Below are positions 5,968 to 11,376 of a DNA stretch of 11,376 nucleotides, piece after piece. The position numbers were made by a program, and so were the translations under genes. Source of the stretch: an uncultured Ruminococcus sp. Lineage in GTDB: Bacteria; Bacillota; Clostridia; Oscillospirales; Acutalibacteraceae. Position 1 is the first letter of the stretch. Each line of letters opens with the position of its first letter. The notes under the pieces were generated by a model that worked only from the letters and a program-made list of their open reading frames with translations, searched no databases and was not told where the DNA came from. The DNA is taken from assembly GCA_902767125.1 (NCBI GenBank), contig CACXGJ010000009.1, positions 1 through 11,376 of the forward strand. The letters run 5' to 3'.

Positions 5968-5996
5968 ATCATAGCATAAATAATGCTTATAGTCAA
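5968..5996 (-). promoter_or_regulatory. Sigma-A promoter of small membrane gene D
   Basis: On the minus strand TTGACT (5996-5991), a 17-base spacer and TATGAT (5973-5968) form a good vegetative promoter about 30 bases before the ATG. The -35 and first 13 spacer bases equal those of the A-B-C promoter, while the -10 differs (TATGAT against TATAAT). Confidence 0.8.
5978..5996. repeat. 19-bp promoter repeat, copy 2, with a related half-box at 6002-6011
   Basis: This is the second copy of AAATAATGCTTATAGTCAA. Its core AATGCTTATA (5982-5991) is followed exactly 20 bp later by AATGCTCATA (6002-6011), about two helix turns away. That places two similar boxes on one face of the DNA between the divergent D and XRE genes. 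The A-B-C promoter has only the first box. Confidence 0.6.
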
Positions 5997-6039
5997 CTTA
6001 AAATGCTCATAATTTATGTTATTTTGAATTTTTTTTGGA

Positions 6040-6045
6040 TATAAT
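6040..6045 (+). promoter_or_regulatory. -10 element of the XRE regulator promoter
   Basis: TATAAT at 6040-6045 lies about 43 bases before the XRE gene. No convincing -35 sits 17 bases upstream (TGTTAT at 6017-6022), so the promoter may be weak or depend on a protein bound to the upstream AATGCTYATA boxes. Confidence 0.5.
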
Positions 6046-6087
6046 ATACACAATTATATTTTTTATTCTAAAAAAGGGGAATACTCA

Positions 6088-6432
6088 ATGCAAACTATCA
6101 TCAACTACAAAGCTATGGGAGAAAGAATACGCCATTCACGAAAAGCTAAAAAATTGTCACAGGAAAGCCTTGCAGAAATATGCTCTTTGTCTGCCGCTCA
6201 CATCGGACACATTGAGCGTGGTACCCGCATCCCCTCTTTGGAAACCGTTTTCAGAATATCACAGGCTCTTGATATAAGCATCGACTATATTGTTCTGGAC
6301 TCTCTCGAAAATAACTTCGATTCCTTTTCAAATCTTAACAGCATTATCCGAAAAACGGATCCCCAAAAACAGGCAAACATTATTTCCACTATCAAAGCCC
6401 TTTGCAGTTATGATGCAGGTGACGATTCTTAA
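6088..6432 (+). CDS. XRE-family helix-turn-helix regulator
   Basis: This 114-residue DNA-binding protein has a lambda-Cro/C1-type HTH at residues 11-66: MGERIRHSRKAKKLSQESLAEI, then SAAHIGHIERGTRIPSLETVFRISQALDIS, the classic five-helix pattern with the recognition helix around 36-45. The C-terminal 45 residues are short, polar and probably helical, with no peptidase or sensor domain. It is an autonomous small repressor or activator of the type common in mobile elements and in chromosomal regulation. AAGGGGAA lies about eight bases before the ATG. It diverges from gene D across 150 bases that contain both promoters and the AATGCTYATA boxes, so D, and perhaps the A-B-C operon, are its likely targets alongside itself. 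Confidence 0.9.
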   Translation: MQTIINYKAMGERIRHSRKAKKLSQESLAEICSLSAAHIGHIERGTRIPSLETVFRISQALDISIDYIVLDSLENNFDSFSNLNSIIRKTDPQKQANIISTIKALCSYDAGDDS

Positions 6433-6450
6433 AGTATTCTCATACTTTAA
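6429..6450. terminator. AT-rich hairpin between convergent genes, possible bidirectional terminator
   Basis: TTAAAGTAT (6429-6437) and ATACTTTAA (6442-6450) form a nine-base stem with a TCTC loop. The left arm includes the stop of the XRE gene, and the right arm ends just before the convergent membrane gene. There is a T-run on the plus side (CTTTTTT at 6458-6464), but it is separated from the stem. A weak terminator is possible. Confidence 0.4.
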
Positions 6451-6451
6451 A

Positions 6452-6943
6452 TCAACTCTTTTTTGTAAGGTCTACATTCTTTTTTTGATTCACAGTTGTT
6501 TCATCTGAAGTATCAGCCGATGAATTTTTTGTTTCTGCACCGGTATCCGAACAACTTGCAGTAAACAGCTGAAAAAATAACGATATTGCAGTTATTGCCA
6601 TAAGCCAGCCCCAAAGCGAAAATTCACCATTATCATTGCCAAACGTATAAAAGCATATTTCTTTAAACGGTTCCTGTAATCCCAACAATGACAGTATTTC
6701 AATAACCGGATGTATGCAGCATGACAAGCGAGCACCTTTTTCTGAAAAAATATATACCATCAGAACATAACCCGCACCCAAAACAAACAAAACCGACAGC
6801 ATAGTATAACCGGACAAATATATACACTGCCAATAATTGCAGTATTTGGGAACATCCGCATCACGATAAACGAAAACTCCAAAAAAACTCAAAATAAAAT
6901 TTACTATCAGTGTCAGAACAATGGAGGAATTTTTTTTATTCAT
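6452..6943 (-). CDS. Small membrane protein, unknown function
   Basis: I do not recognise this 163-residue protein. It has three likely membrane helices (about 8-26, 44-66 and 110-130), a Cys- and aromatic-rich first loop (YCNYWQCIY at 34-42), a second loop with further Cys (75, 76, 97), and a 33-residue hydrophilic tail rich in Ser, Thr and Asp (residues 131-163), ending in NVDLTKKS. AGAGGTGA lies about eight bases before the ATG, so translation is well supported. It follows the ylbJ-like gene on the same strand after 85 bases, with a hairpin between them, and converges with the XRE gene. Nothing ties it firmly to either neighbour. The tail is probably disordered. Confidence 0.8.
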   Translation of the reverse strand: MNKKNSSIVLTLIVNFILSFFGVFVYRDADVPKYCNYWQCIYLSGYTMLSVLFVLGAGYVLMVYIFSEKGARLSCCIHPVIEILSLLGLQEPFKEICFYTFGNDNGEFSLWGWLMAITAISLFFQLFTASCSDTGAETKNSSADTSDETTVNQKKNVDLTKKS

Positions 6944-6993
6944 ACAAATTTCACCTCTTGTATTTTTATTTATCTATATTTTACATCAGCATA

Positions 6994-7013
6994 TAGGACA
7001 TCTGTTTGTCCTA
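6994..7013. repeat. Inverted repeat TAGGACA-6-TGTCCTA
   Basis: A perfect seven-base dyad (6994-7000 and 7007-7013) with a six-base centre lies between the ylbJ-like stop and the next gene. No T-run follows on either strand within the expected distance, so it is as likely to be an operator as a terminator. It lies about 50 bases upstream of the 6943 start. Confidence 0.4.
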
Positions 7014-7028
7014 CCGAAATATTTTTTT

Positions 7029-8069
7029 TCAAAAAATTTTGGTTCTGTTTTTCTGACACAGTGACATCAAAAATATCCCCGACATTATGACAAGTGACAA
7101 TGCTCCAACCATACTCGTTGATGTTATCTCTGCATCCATGTTTCCCGATATTGCAAAGGTCTGCACAGACGTATCAAAAAACTTGCATATCACATAGGTC
7201 ATCAATGAAGACAACATACCATTGACTATCCTGAATATCTCAAATCTTATTTTGCTTATCCTTATATCCTTCAATAAATTGAATATCTGAAAGTGTACGC
7301 ACATTCCGCCATATCCTGCCGCAAGTGATACAAGCCATAATCCTCCGCCTGTACCTGTTATATCCTTACACGCCGCTGTTACTTCGAGAAATATAACTAT
7401 AATTTTATTGTCAAATCCCATTGACGAAACAACATTCATTACAGCGGAAAATATCGCCACAAGTCCCGTTAAGCCTATTATTGCTCCTGCACCGTCCGCA
7501 CTTGAATCTATAAACGCATTTATAAGGTCTGTTTCATTTTCCGAGGATGAAGCAGTCTTTTTTTTATTATCATCCTTTCTGAAAAATCCCGATATGATTC
7601 CCAATATCACTCCCGAACCTATCTGTGATACATACAAAATGACTCCGCACATTACATTCCCTATCATCATCGCTCCTACTGCCGTTATCAGAAATGCAGG
7701 TCCCGAACATACACAGAAATACATCATCCTTTCAGCCTCATTTCGATTTATCCGTCTGTTCTCATACAGCAATCTCACACACCTTGCACCCACAGGAAAT
7801 CCTCCGATAAAACTCAATAAAACTGCCGAAACTGCACCTTCGGGAAGTCGGAATATCCTTGCAAGAGGAAAAAACACCTTCCCTATATATTCATAAGCGT
7901 TTGAGCGTATCATGAAAGAAGACAGCACCATGAACGGAAACAACGACGGTACAAGAATTTTTACCGAATTTTCAAGACCTATGCTTATCCCCTCCGAAAC
8001 CTCTTTCGGAAATACTACCAATACGACCATTCCCATGACTGATACAAAAACTACAACGATCTTTTTCAT
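7029..8069 (-). CDS. ylbJ: YlbJ-like sporulation integral membrane protein
   Basis: This 346-residue polytopic membrane protein resembles YlbJ, a sigma-E-controlled protein needed for efficient spore formation in Bacillus and relatives, belonging to the nucleoside-recognition/gate superfamily. Visible hallmarks are LVPSLFPFMVLSSFMI (39-54), SFIGGFPVGARCVRLLYENRRI (86-107; the GG(F/Y)PVGA motif), the CSGPAFLI segment (121-128) and AGYGGMCVHFQIF (251-263; the GG-VH-Q motif). It has about eight membrane helices and a charged cytoplasmic loop at 163-185. Its length is slightly below the ~400 residues I expect for the family. AAGGGAGTG lies several bases before the ATG. It is divergent from yqfC across 68 bases, which fits joint mother-cell expression. 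No transport substrate is known. Confidence 0.85.
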   Translation of the reverse strand: MKKIVVVFVSVMGMVVLVVFPKEVSEGISIGLENSVKILVPSLFPFMVLSSFMIRSNAYEYIGKVFFPLARIFRLPEGAVSAVLLSFIGGFPVGARCVRLLYENRRINRNEAERMMYFCVCSGPAFLITAVGAMMIGNVMCGVILYVSQIGSGVILGIISGFFRKDDNKKKTASSSENETDLINAFIDSSADGAGAIIGLTGLVAIFSAVMNVVSSMGFDNKIIVIFLEVTAACKDITGTGGGLWLVSLAAGYGGMCVHFQIFNLLKDIRISKIRFEIFRIVNGMLSSLMTYVICKFFDTSVQTFAISGNMDAEITSTSMVGALSLVIMSGIFLMSLCQKNRTKIF

Positions 8070-8094
8070 ACTTACACTCCCTTTTGCATAATTA
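8065..8094 (+). promoter_or_regulatory. Candidate sigma-E promoter of yqfCD
   Basis: TTCATACT (8065-8072), a 14-base spacer and CATAATTA (8087-8094) fit the sigma-E pattern (KTCATATT, N14-15, CATACAAT-like). It ends 43 bases before the yqfC ATG, and yqfC/yqfD are sigma-E regulon members in well-studied spore formers. The -35 overlaps the start codon of the divergent ylbJ-like gene. Confidence 0.55.
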
Positions 8095-8137
8095 TTTTAA
8101 TAAAAAACAAATCAATATCAGGCGGTGATTTATATAT

Positions 8138-8389
8138 ATGAAAAAAAGTCGCAGAGATATTCCCGTTGCTGCCGCTAATTTAGGCTCTGTACACATGAAT
8201 ATCAGCGGTAACCGTGAGGTCGTCCTTGAAGGAAACAAGGGAGTCGTTGAATATGGTGACACCTCTATTAAAATAAATGTCGGAAAATATATCATTTCTT
8301 TCACGGGACGTGGACTTCATATAAAATGTATGACCGACTGTGAGATTGTTATTCACGGATTCATTACTTCCATAGAATATATCATGTAA
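8138..8389 (+). CDS. yqfC: Sporulation protein YqfC
   Basis: This 83-residue protein has a short basic N-terminus followed by a beta-rich repeat-like body: VHMNISGNREVVLEGNKGVVEYGD, then INVGKYIISFTGRGLHIKCMT and the ending VIHGFITSIEYIM. The pattern of a strand-rich small protein with (I/L)xGNxxVxLEGxxGV and (I/V)xGxGLxI motifs is that of YqfC, a sigma-E-controlled sporulation protein of unknown mechanism. GGCGGTGA lies ten bases before the ATG. yqfD follows 19 bases after the stop, the conserved yqfC-yqfD pair. The usual further partners (phoH, ybeY) are not here: the pair ends against a convergent radical SAM gene. Confidence 0.9.
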   Translation: MKKSRRDIPVAAANLGSVHMNISGNREVVLEGNKGVVEYGDTSIKINVGKYIISFTGRGLHIKCMTDCEIVIHGFITSIEYIM

Positions 8390-8408
8390 AAACGGAGTGT
8401 GACACGCC

Positions 8409-9617
8409 TTGATAGTAAAGTTACTTCGCTGGATACTCGGATGGACTGATTTTGAAATAATCGACAAATATCCCGAAAGATTTCTGAACATTGCCGTAAG
8501 GTCGGGTATCAATATATGGAATCTCAAAAAGGAAAATGATATTTTCTGTGCATCAGCAAAAAACTCCGATATGAAATACATTCTTCAAACAGCCGATAAA
8601 ACTATGTGTGACATACATATATCAAAAACTCACGGCTTGATATATATTCTCAAAAAATACAGGCATCGTTGCGGTCTGCTTATCGGACTCATACTATGGG
8701 GACTCGTTATACAATATTTTACGGGCTTTGTTTGGAATATAAAAATGGAGCTTCCTCCTCTGATAAACGAATACGAAATACGTCAGGAATTTCGTGAACA
8801 CGGTTTTTTTGAGGGGGCAAGGCTTGGCAGCTTTGATCCCGAAATTGTTGAAGCTGATGTTTCACTCAAGGACAGCCGCATAAGCTGGATTACCATCAAT
8901 ATCATCGGTACTGATGCAGAGGTCAAAATCAGTCCGAATCTTGCACTCGGTCTCGAAAACAAACAAAAGATAACTGCAAGCAACATTATTTCAGGTGCTG
9001 ACGGAACTATCACACGCATGGAGGTCAAAAAAGGCTATTCCTCTGTAAAGGTCGGTGAGGGCATACACAAAGGTCAATTACTTGTCAGCGGTATAAAGGA
9101 ATATACTGACGGCTCATCAAAATTTTTTGACAGTGAGGCAAAAATATATGCCGAGACTCTCCGCACTGTCACTCTCACCATCCCGAAAACATATCAGATA
9201 TTACAGCCACAAGACCAATGTATCAATAAGCTCGATATAAATATAATGGGCATGACATTGCCCCTGACACTCAACGGAAATCCCGATGGTGATTATATCA
9301 AATTCTCCCAAAAGCAACAGCTTGATATCATCTCCAATGCAGTCCCGATATATTTCCTGTCCGAAAAATGGCAGAAATATACAAAAATGCCTGTTCATCT
9401 CAATGACAAACAGGCAGAACAGCTCCTCGAAAACAAGCTGAAATTCTATGAAATATTCATGCTTTACAGTGCTGACAGTGCAAGCATATTAAATAAAAAA
9501 TGCACGCTCTCTCAAGACAAAAATAATTATATCCTTACTGCCGAATACACTCTTGAAGAAAACATTGCCCAAAAAAGCATTATTCAAATCAAGGATACGT
9601 CAAATTCGGGGACATAG
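8409..9617 (+). CDS. yqfD: Sporulation protein YqfD
   Basis: This 402-residue protein is encoded with YqfC and shows the YqfD architecture: a cytoplasmic N-terminal domain (1-85, with RWILGWTDFEIIDKYPERFLNIAVRSGI), one membrane helix (88-108, CGLLIGLILWGLVIQYFTGFV), and a large extracytoplasmic domain with RQEFREHGFFEGAR, DSRISWITINIIGTDAEVKI and IISGADGTITRMEVKKGYSSVKVGEGIHKGQLLVSG, which resembles biotinyl-lipoyl-like folds. It is required for spore formation in Bacillus, but its biochemistry is not known. The start is a TTG at 8409, supported by GGAGTG nine bases upstream; no ATG fits the N-terminal homology. The last 34 bases overlap the 3' end of the convergent radical SAM gene. The length is close to the family norm (~400). 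Confidence 0.93.
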   Translation: MIVKLLRWILGWTDFEIIDKYPERFLNIAVRSGINIWNLKKENDIFCASAKNSDMKYILQTADKTMCDIHISKTHGLIYILKKYRHRCGLLIGLILWGLVIQYFTGFVWNIKMELPPLINEYEIRQEFREHGFFEGARLGSFDPEIVEADVSLKDSRISWITINIIGTDAEVKISPNLALGLENKQKITASNIISGADGTITRMEVKKGYSSVKVGEGIHKGQLLVSGIKEYTDGSSKFFDSEAKIYAETLRTVTLTIPKTYQILQPQDQCINKLDINIMGMTLPLTLNGNPDGDYIKFSQKQQLDIISNAVPIYFLSEKWQKYTKMPVHLNDKQAEQLLENKLKFYEIFMLYSADSASILNKKCTLSQDKNNYILTAEYTLEENIAQKSIIQIKDTSNSGT

Positions 9618-10459
9618 TCCTTTTTAGCTGATGACAATTCCTGTACGAATCCGTCAAGACCTGTATCAATGAAATATTCCGATACCTTTGAATATTCCCT
9701 TGATGTGATTTTCCTGTTTATTTCGGGGAATTTCTCTGCATTTCCCAACGGCACATACTGTGCCATCAGGCTGACCATAATTTTATCTCCGAAATTCTCT
9801 TTTAGCAAGTCCAAAACTCTCATCGAATTTTTCGTATTCCGGGGCAGTATCAGATGTCTCACTATCGTTCCTTTTTTCATAATTCCCTCACCGTCAAATT
9901 CAGGCTTGCCCGTCTGCTTCACCATCTCCGAAATTGCTTTCAGTGCCGTTTCGGGATAATCCTCCGCATTGGAATACTTCTTTGCTATGTCACCCTTGGC
10001 ATACTTCATATCGGGCAGATATATATCCACTATCCCCTCAAGCCTTTTCAGTGTTTCCACTTTCTCATATCCGCCTGTGTTATACACTATCGGTATATTC
10101 GGCTTATACATCTCAAAGCACTCTATTATACTGTCAATATACGGTGTCGGGCTTACCAAATTTATATTATGTACTCCCATATCCTCCAATCTCTTTATAT
10201 GCTCTGATAGCTCCCTGACCGTCAGGATTTTCCCGTAACCCCCCGTACTTATCTTTGAATTTTGACAAAACACGCATGACATCACACATCCTGAAAAAAA
10301 TACCGCACCTGAACCCATAGTACCGCTTATACACGGTTCTTCCCAGAAATGCGGGGCTATTCTTGCAACTTTCGGCAAAGTTCCTTGTCGGCAATAGCCT
10401 TTTCCGCTTTCGGTATTTCTTTCAGCTCCGCACTCCCTCGGACACATTCTGCATATCAT
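9584..10459 (-). CDS. PflA/PflX-like radical SAM protein
   Basis: This 291-residue radical SAM protein resembles the PflX/AmmeMemoRadiSam-like group related to pyruvate formate-lyase activating enzyme. The 4Fe-4S/SAM motif is Cys58-x3-Cys62-x2-Cys65 (FFSGCVMSCVFCQN). A second cysteine set at the N-terminus, Cys3-x2-Cys6-x3-Cys10 and Cys23 (GYCR), may bind another metal. Later motifs include VSPTPYID, YNTGGYE, YLPDMKY and VRHLILP, typical of the TIM-barrel core. Its substrate is unknown; a glycyl-radical or protein-modifying role is inferred from family relatives. I chose ATG 10459 because AAAGGTGA lies a few bases upstream. A longer in-frame start at 10522 would begin inside the previous gene and run through its terminator. 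Its 3' end overlaps yqfD by 34 bases. Confidence 0.9.
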   Translation of the reverse strand: MICRMCPRECGAERNTESGKGYCRQGTLPKVARIAPHFWEEPCISGTMGSGAVFFSGCVMSCVFCQNSKISTGGYGKILTVRELSEHIKRLEDMGVHNINLVSPTPYIDSIIECFEMYKPNIPIVYNTGGYEKVETLKRLEGIVDIYLPDMKYAKGDIAKKYSNAEDYPETALKAISEMVKQTGKPEFDGEGIMKKGTIVRHLILPRNTKNSMRVLDLLKENFGDKIMVSLMAQYVPLGNAEKFPEINRKITSREYSKVSEYFIDTGLDGFVQELSSAKKDYVPEFDVSLI

Positions 10460-10476
10460 AATATCACCTTTCATCA

Positions 10477-10510
10477 AAAAGACACTGCACAATCCTGCAC
10501 AGTGTCTTTT
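10477..10510 (-). terminator. Hairpin terminator downstream of the AdhE-like small gene
   Basis: Arms AAAAGACACTG (10477-10487) and CAGTGTCTTTT (10500-10510) are perfectly complementary around a 12-base loop. In the minus direction the stem is followed by a T-run (TTTTTGATG). It starts four bases after the stop at 10515 and ends 17 bases before the radical SAM ATG, next to its ribosome binding site. Transcription from adhE should therefore stop or be attenuated before the radical SAM gene. Confidence 0.85.
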
Positions 10511-10514
10511 GCTT

Positions 10515-10865
10515 TTATTCAAAATCTATTTTCAAACTCGGCAGATTCTCCGAACTGTTTATGATAACCATATCGGCTGACATATCCATACAGTCAACGG
10601 CTACTTTATATGCACTGTATCCGACCTCGCATTTTTCGCCTATTGCTATAATTACATCAGGCTCGAACAATTTTATCTCATTCATCAGACAATCCGTCAT
10701 GCCCGAATACTGAATATGCTGTATGCACAATTCATTCAATTTCCTTTCGGCAATTTCCGAACTGCCTATCAGAAATGCTCTTTTCATGCCTTTGAGTTCA
10801 TCAAGGGCTATCGGCAGACAGCCCTCTTTAAAATATATCTTCTTCGGTAAACTGATACAAGACAT
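10515..10865 (-). CDS. Truncated AdhE-ADH-domain-like small protein
   Basis: This 116-residue protein starts SLPKKIYFKEGCLPIALDEL and KRAFLIG, which closely resembles the linker and first strand of the iron-dependent alcohol dehydrogenase half of AdhE. Later EPDVIIAIGEKCEVGYSAYKVAVD (68-91) aligns with the AdhE EPDVIIAxGGGSxxDxAK region, but the GGGS motif and Asp needed for cofactor and metal binding are absent. The iron-binding histidines and the remaining ~300 residues are missing. It sits 15 bases after the adhE stop, with GAGGG upstream of its ATG, so it is probably co-transcribed with adhE. It cannot be an active dehydrogenase. It could be a decayed domain duplication or a small regulator or assembly partner of AdhE. 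Strong conservation of the first 30 residues argues against recent decay. Confidence 0.75.
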   Translation of the reverse strand: MSCISLPKKIYFKEGCLPIALDELKGMKRAFLIGSSEIAERKLNELCIQHIQYSGMTDCLMNEIKLFEPDVIIAIGEKCEVGYSAYKVAVDCMDMSADMVIINSSENLPSLKIDFE

Positions 10866-10880
10866 CCTTTTATCCCTCTA

Positions 10881-11376
10881 TCAATTGCCGTAATATGCCT
10901 TGAGATACATTTCTCTTATCTCGGAGAACAGCGGATATCTCGGATTCGCTCCCGTACACTGATCATCAAATGCGTTTTCTACCATCTCATCAAGACTTGC
11001 AAGGAAGTCCTCCTCTTTTACACCGTAATCTGCAATGGTCTTTTTGATACCGCAACGCTCCTTGAGTTCCTCTATCTTTTCAATGAACATCTCAAAGGTC
11101 TCATTGTCATCCTTTCCGACAAATCCCAGGAATCTTGCACATTCACAGTATCTTTCAAGTGTATGGGGATATTTGTACTGTGAGAATGTTCCCATTTTCG
11201 GTGGTACGGGTTCGGCATTGTATCTCATTACATAGGTGATGAGCAAAGCATTTGCAACACCATGTGCGATATGATGGTATGCACCGAGCTTATGTGCCAT
11301 TGAATGGCATACTCCCAAAAATGCGTTTGCAAATGCCATACCTGCCATTGTTGAAGCTGTTGCCATTTTTTCTCTT
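10881..11376 (-). CDS. adhE: Bifunctional aldehyde-alcohol dehydrogenase AdhE, C-terminal part (partial)
   Basis: The frame is open to the window edge and encodes the last 165 residues of the iron-dependent alcohol dehydrogenase half of AdhE, which reduces acetyl-CoA via acetaldehyde to ethanol with NADH. It reads REKMATASTMAGMAFANAFLG, then CHSMAHKLGAYHHIAHGVANAL, where the spaced His residues bind the catalytic Fe2+, then RYNAEPVPPKMG and FPxYPHTLERY-like AdhE signatures. The tail ends DQCTGANPRYPLFSEIREMYLKAYYGN, a typical AdhE C-terminus. This is the C-terminal end of a probably ~870-residue protein; the N-terminal aldehyde dehydrogenase half lies outside the window. The assignment to AdhE instead of a stand-alone Fe-ADH rests on this tail and on the adjacent AdhE-like fragment. 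Fermentative ethanol production fits an anaerobe. Confidence 0.92.
   Translation of the reverse strand, partial: REKMATASTMAGMAFANAFLGVCHSMAHKLGAYHHIAHGVANALLITYVMRYNAEPVPPKMGTFSQYKYPHTLERYCECARFLGFVGKDDNETFEMFIEKIEELKERCGIKKTIADYGVKEEDFLASLDEMVENAFDDQCTGANPRYPLFSEIREMYLKAYYGN

Noticed and set aside
1867..6432. The A-B-C/WYL/XRE block as cargo of the same prophage
   Set aside because: The chromosomal cotJA-cotJB genes lie between it and the phage junction, so it is outside the prophage on this side.
7408..7896. Plus-strand frame of 162 codons
   Set aside because: It is antisense to the ylbJ-like gene, which has clear family motifs and a proper ribosome binding site.
10460..10522. Longer start for the radical SAM protein
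   Set aside because: The 21 extra residues would be translated from terminator hairpin sequence, and the ribosome binding site lies just before the later ATG.
1..11376. CRISPR arrays, tRNA genes, riboswitches or insertion sequences
   Set aside because: No regularly spaced repeats, cloverleaf-like segments, recognisable riboswitch cores or transposase frames were seen by eye.

Overview
The window comes from an endospore-forming, low-GC Firmicute of class Clostridia. An Oscillospiraceae/Ruminococcus-like gut or rumen bacterium is my best guess. The reasons are the sporulation genes (cotJA, cotJB, start of cotJC, a ylbJ-type gene, yqfC, yqfD), a clostridial bifunctional adhE and strong AGGAGG-type ribosome binding sites. 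No rRNA, tRNA, CRISPR array or transposase was seen.

Layout. (1) Positions 1-1195, plus strand, are the lysis end of a prophage: the tail of a small phage gene, a holin, and a three-domain CHAP-SH3-CW_7 endolysin closed by a strong terminator. (2) Positions 1172-1752, minus strand, carry the spore coat operon cotJA-cotJB followed by only the first ~31 codons of cotJC. Homology to CotJC stops at about 1208, where phage sequence begins. The prophage therefore sits inside cotJC and the rest of cotJC should lie beyond its far end. (3) Positions 1867-4447, minus strand, are a tightly coupled three-gene operon of unknown function: a 432-aa polytopic membrane protein with His/Asp motifs (called A here), an 89-aa CxxCxxCC metal-binding protein (B) and a 342-aa protein with a ~95-residue Gly/Ala-rich hydrophobic core between helical arms (C). 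(4) Upstream lie a WYL-domain regulator (4516-5487), a small membrane protein (5605-5937, called D here) and a divergent XRE-type regulator (6088-6432). The promoters of A and D share an identical 19-bp segment, so A-B-C and D are probably co-regulated. (5) Positions 6452-6943 encode a small membrane protein of unknown function. (6) Positions 7029-9617 hold a ylbJ-like gene divergent from yqfC-yqfD, all typical mother-cell sporulation genes. (7) Positions 9584-11376, minus strand, hold the 3' end of adhE, a 116-aa protein that resembles the start of AdhE's own alcohol dehydrogenase domain but lacks its catalytic part, a hairpin terminator, and a PflA/PflX-like radical SAM protein.

How the parts fit. 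The coat and sporulation genes are chromosomal. The prophage split of cotJC resembles known cases in which a prophage or prophage-like element interrupts a sporulation gene and is excised in the mother cell. The A-B-C/WYL/D/XRE block lies between the two sporulation clusters and looks like an accessory membrane module with its own regulators. Its function cannot be deduced from the sequence; a defence or stress role is only a hypothesis.
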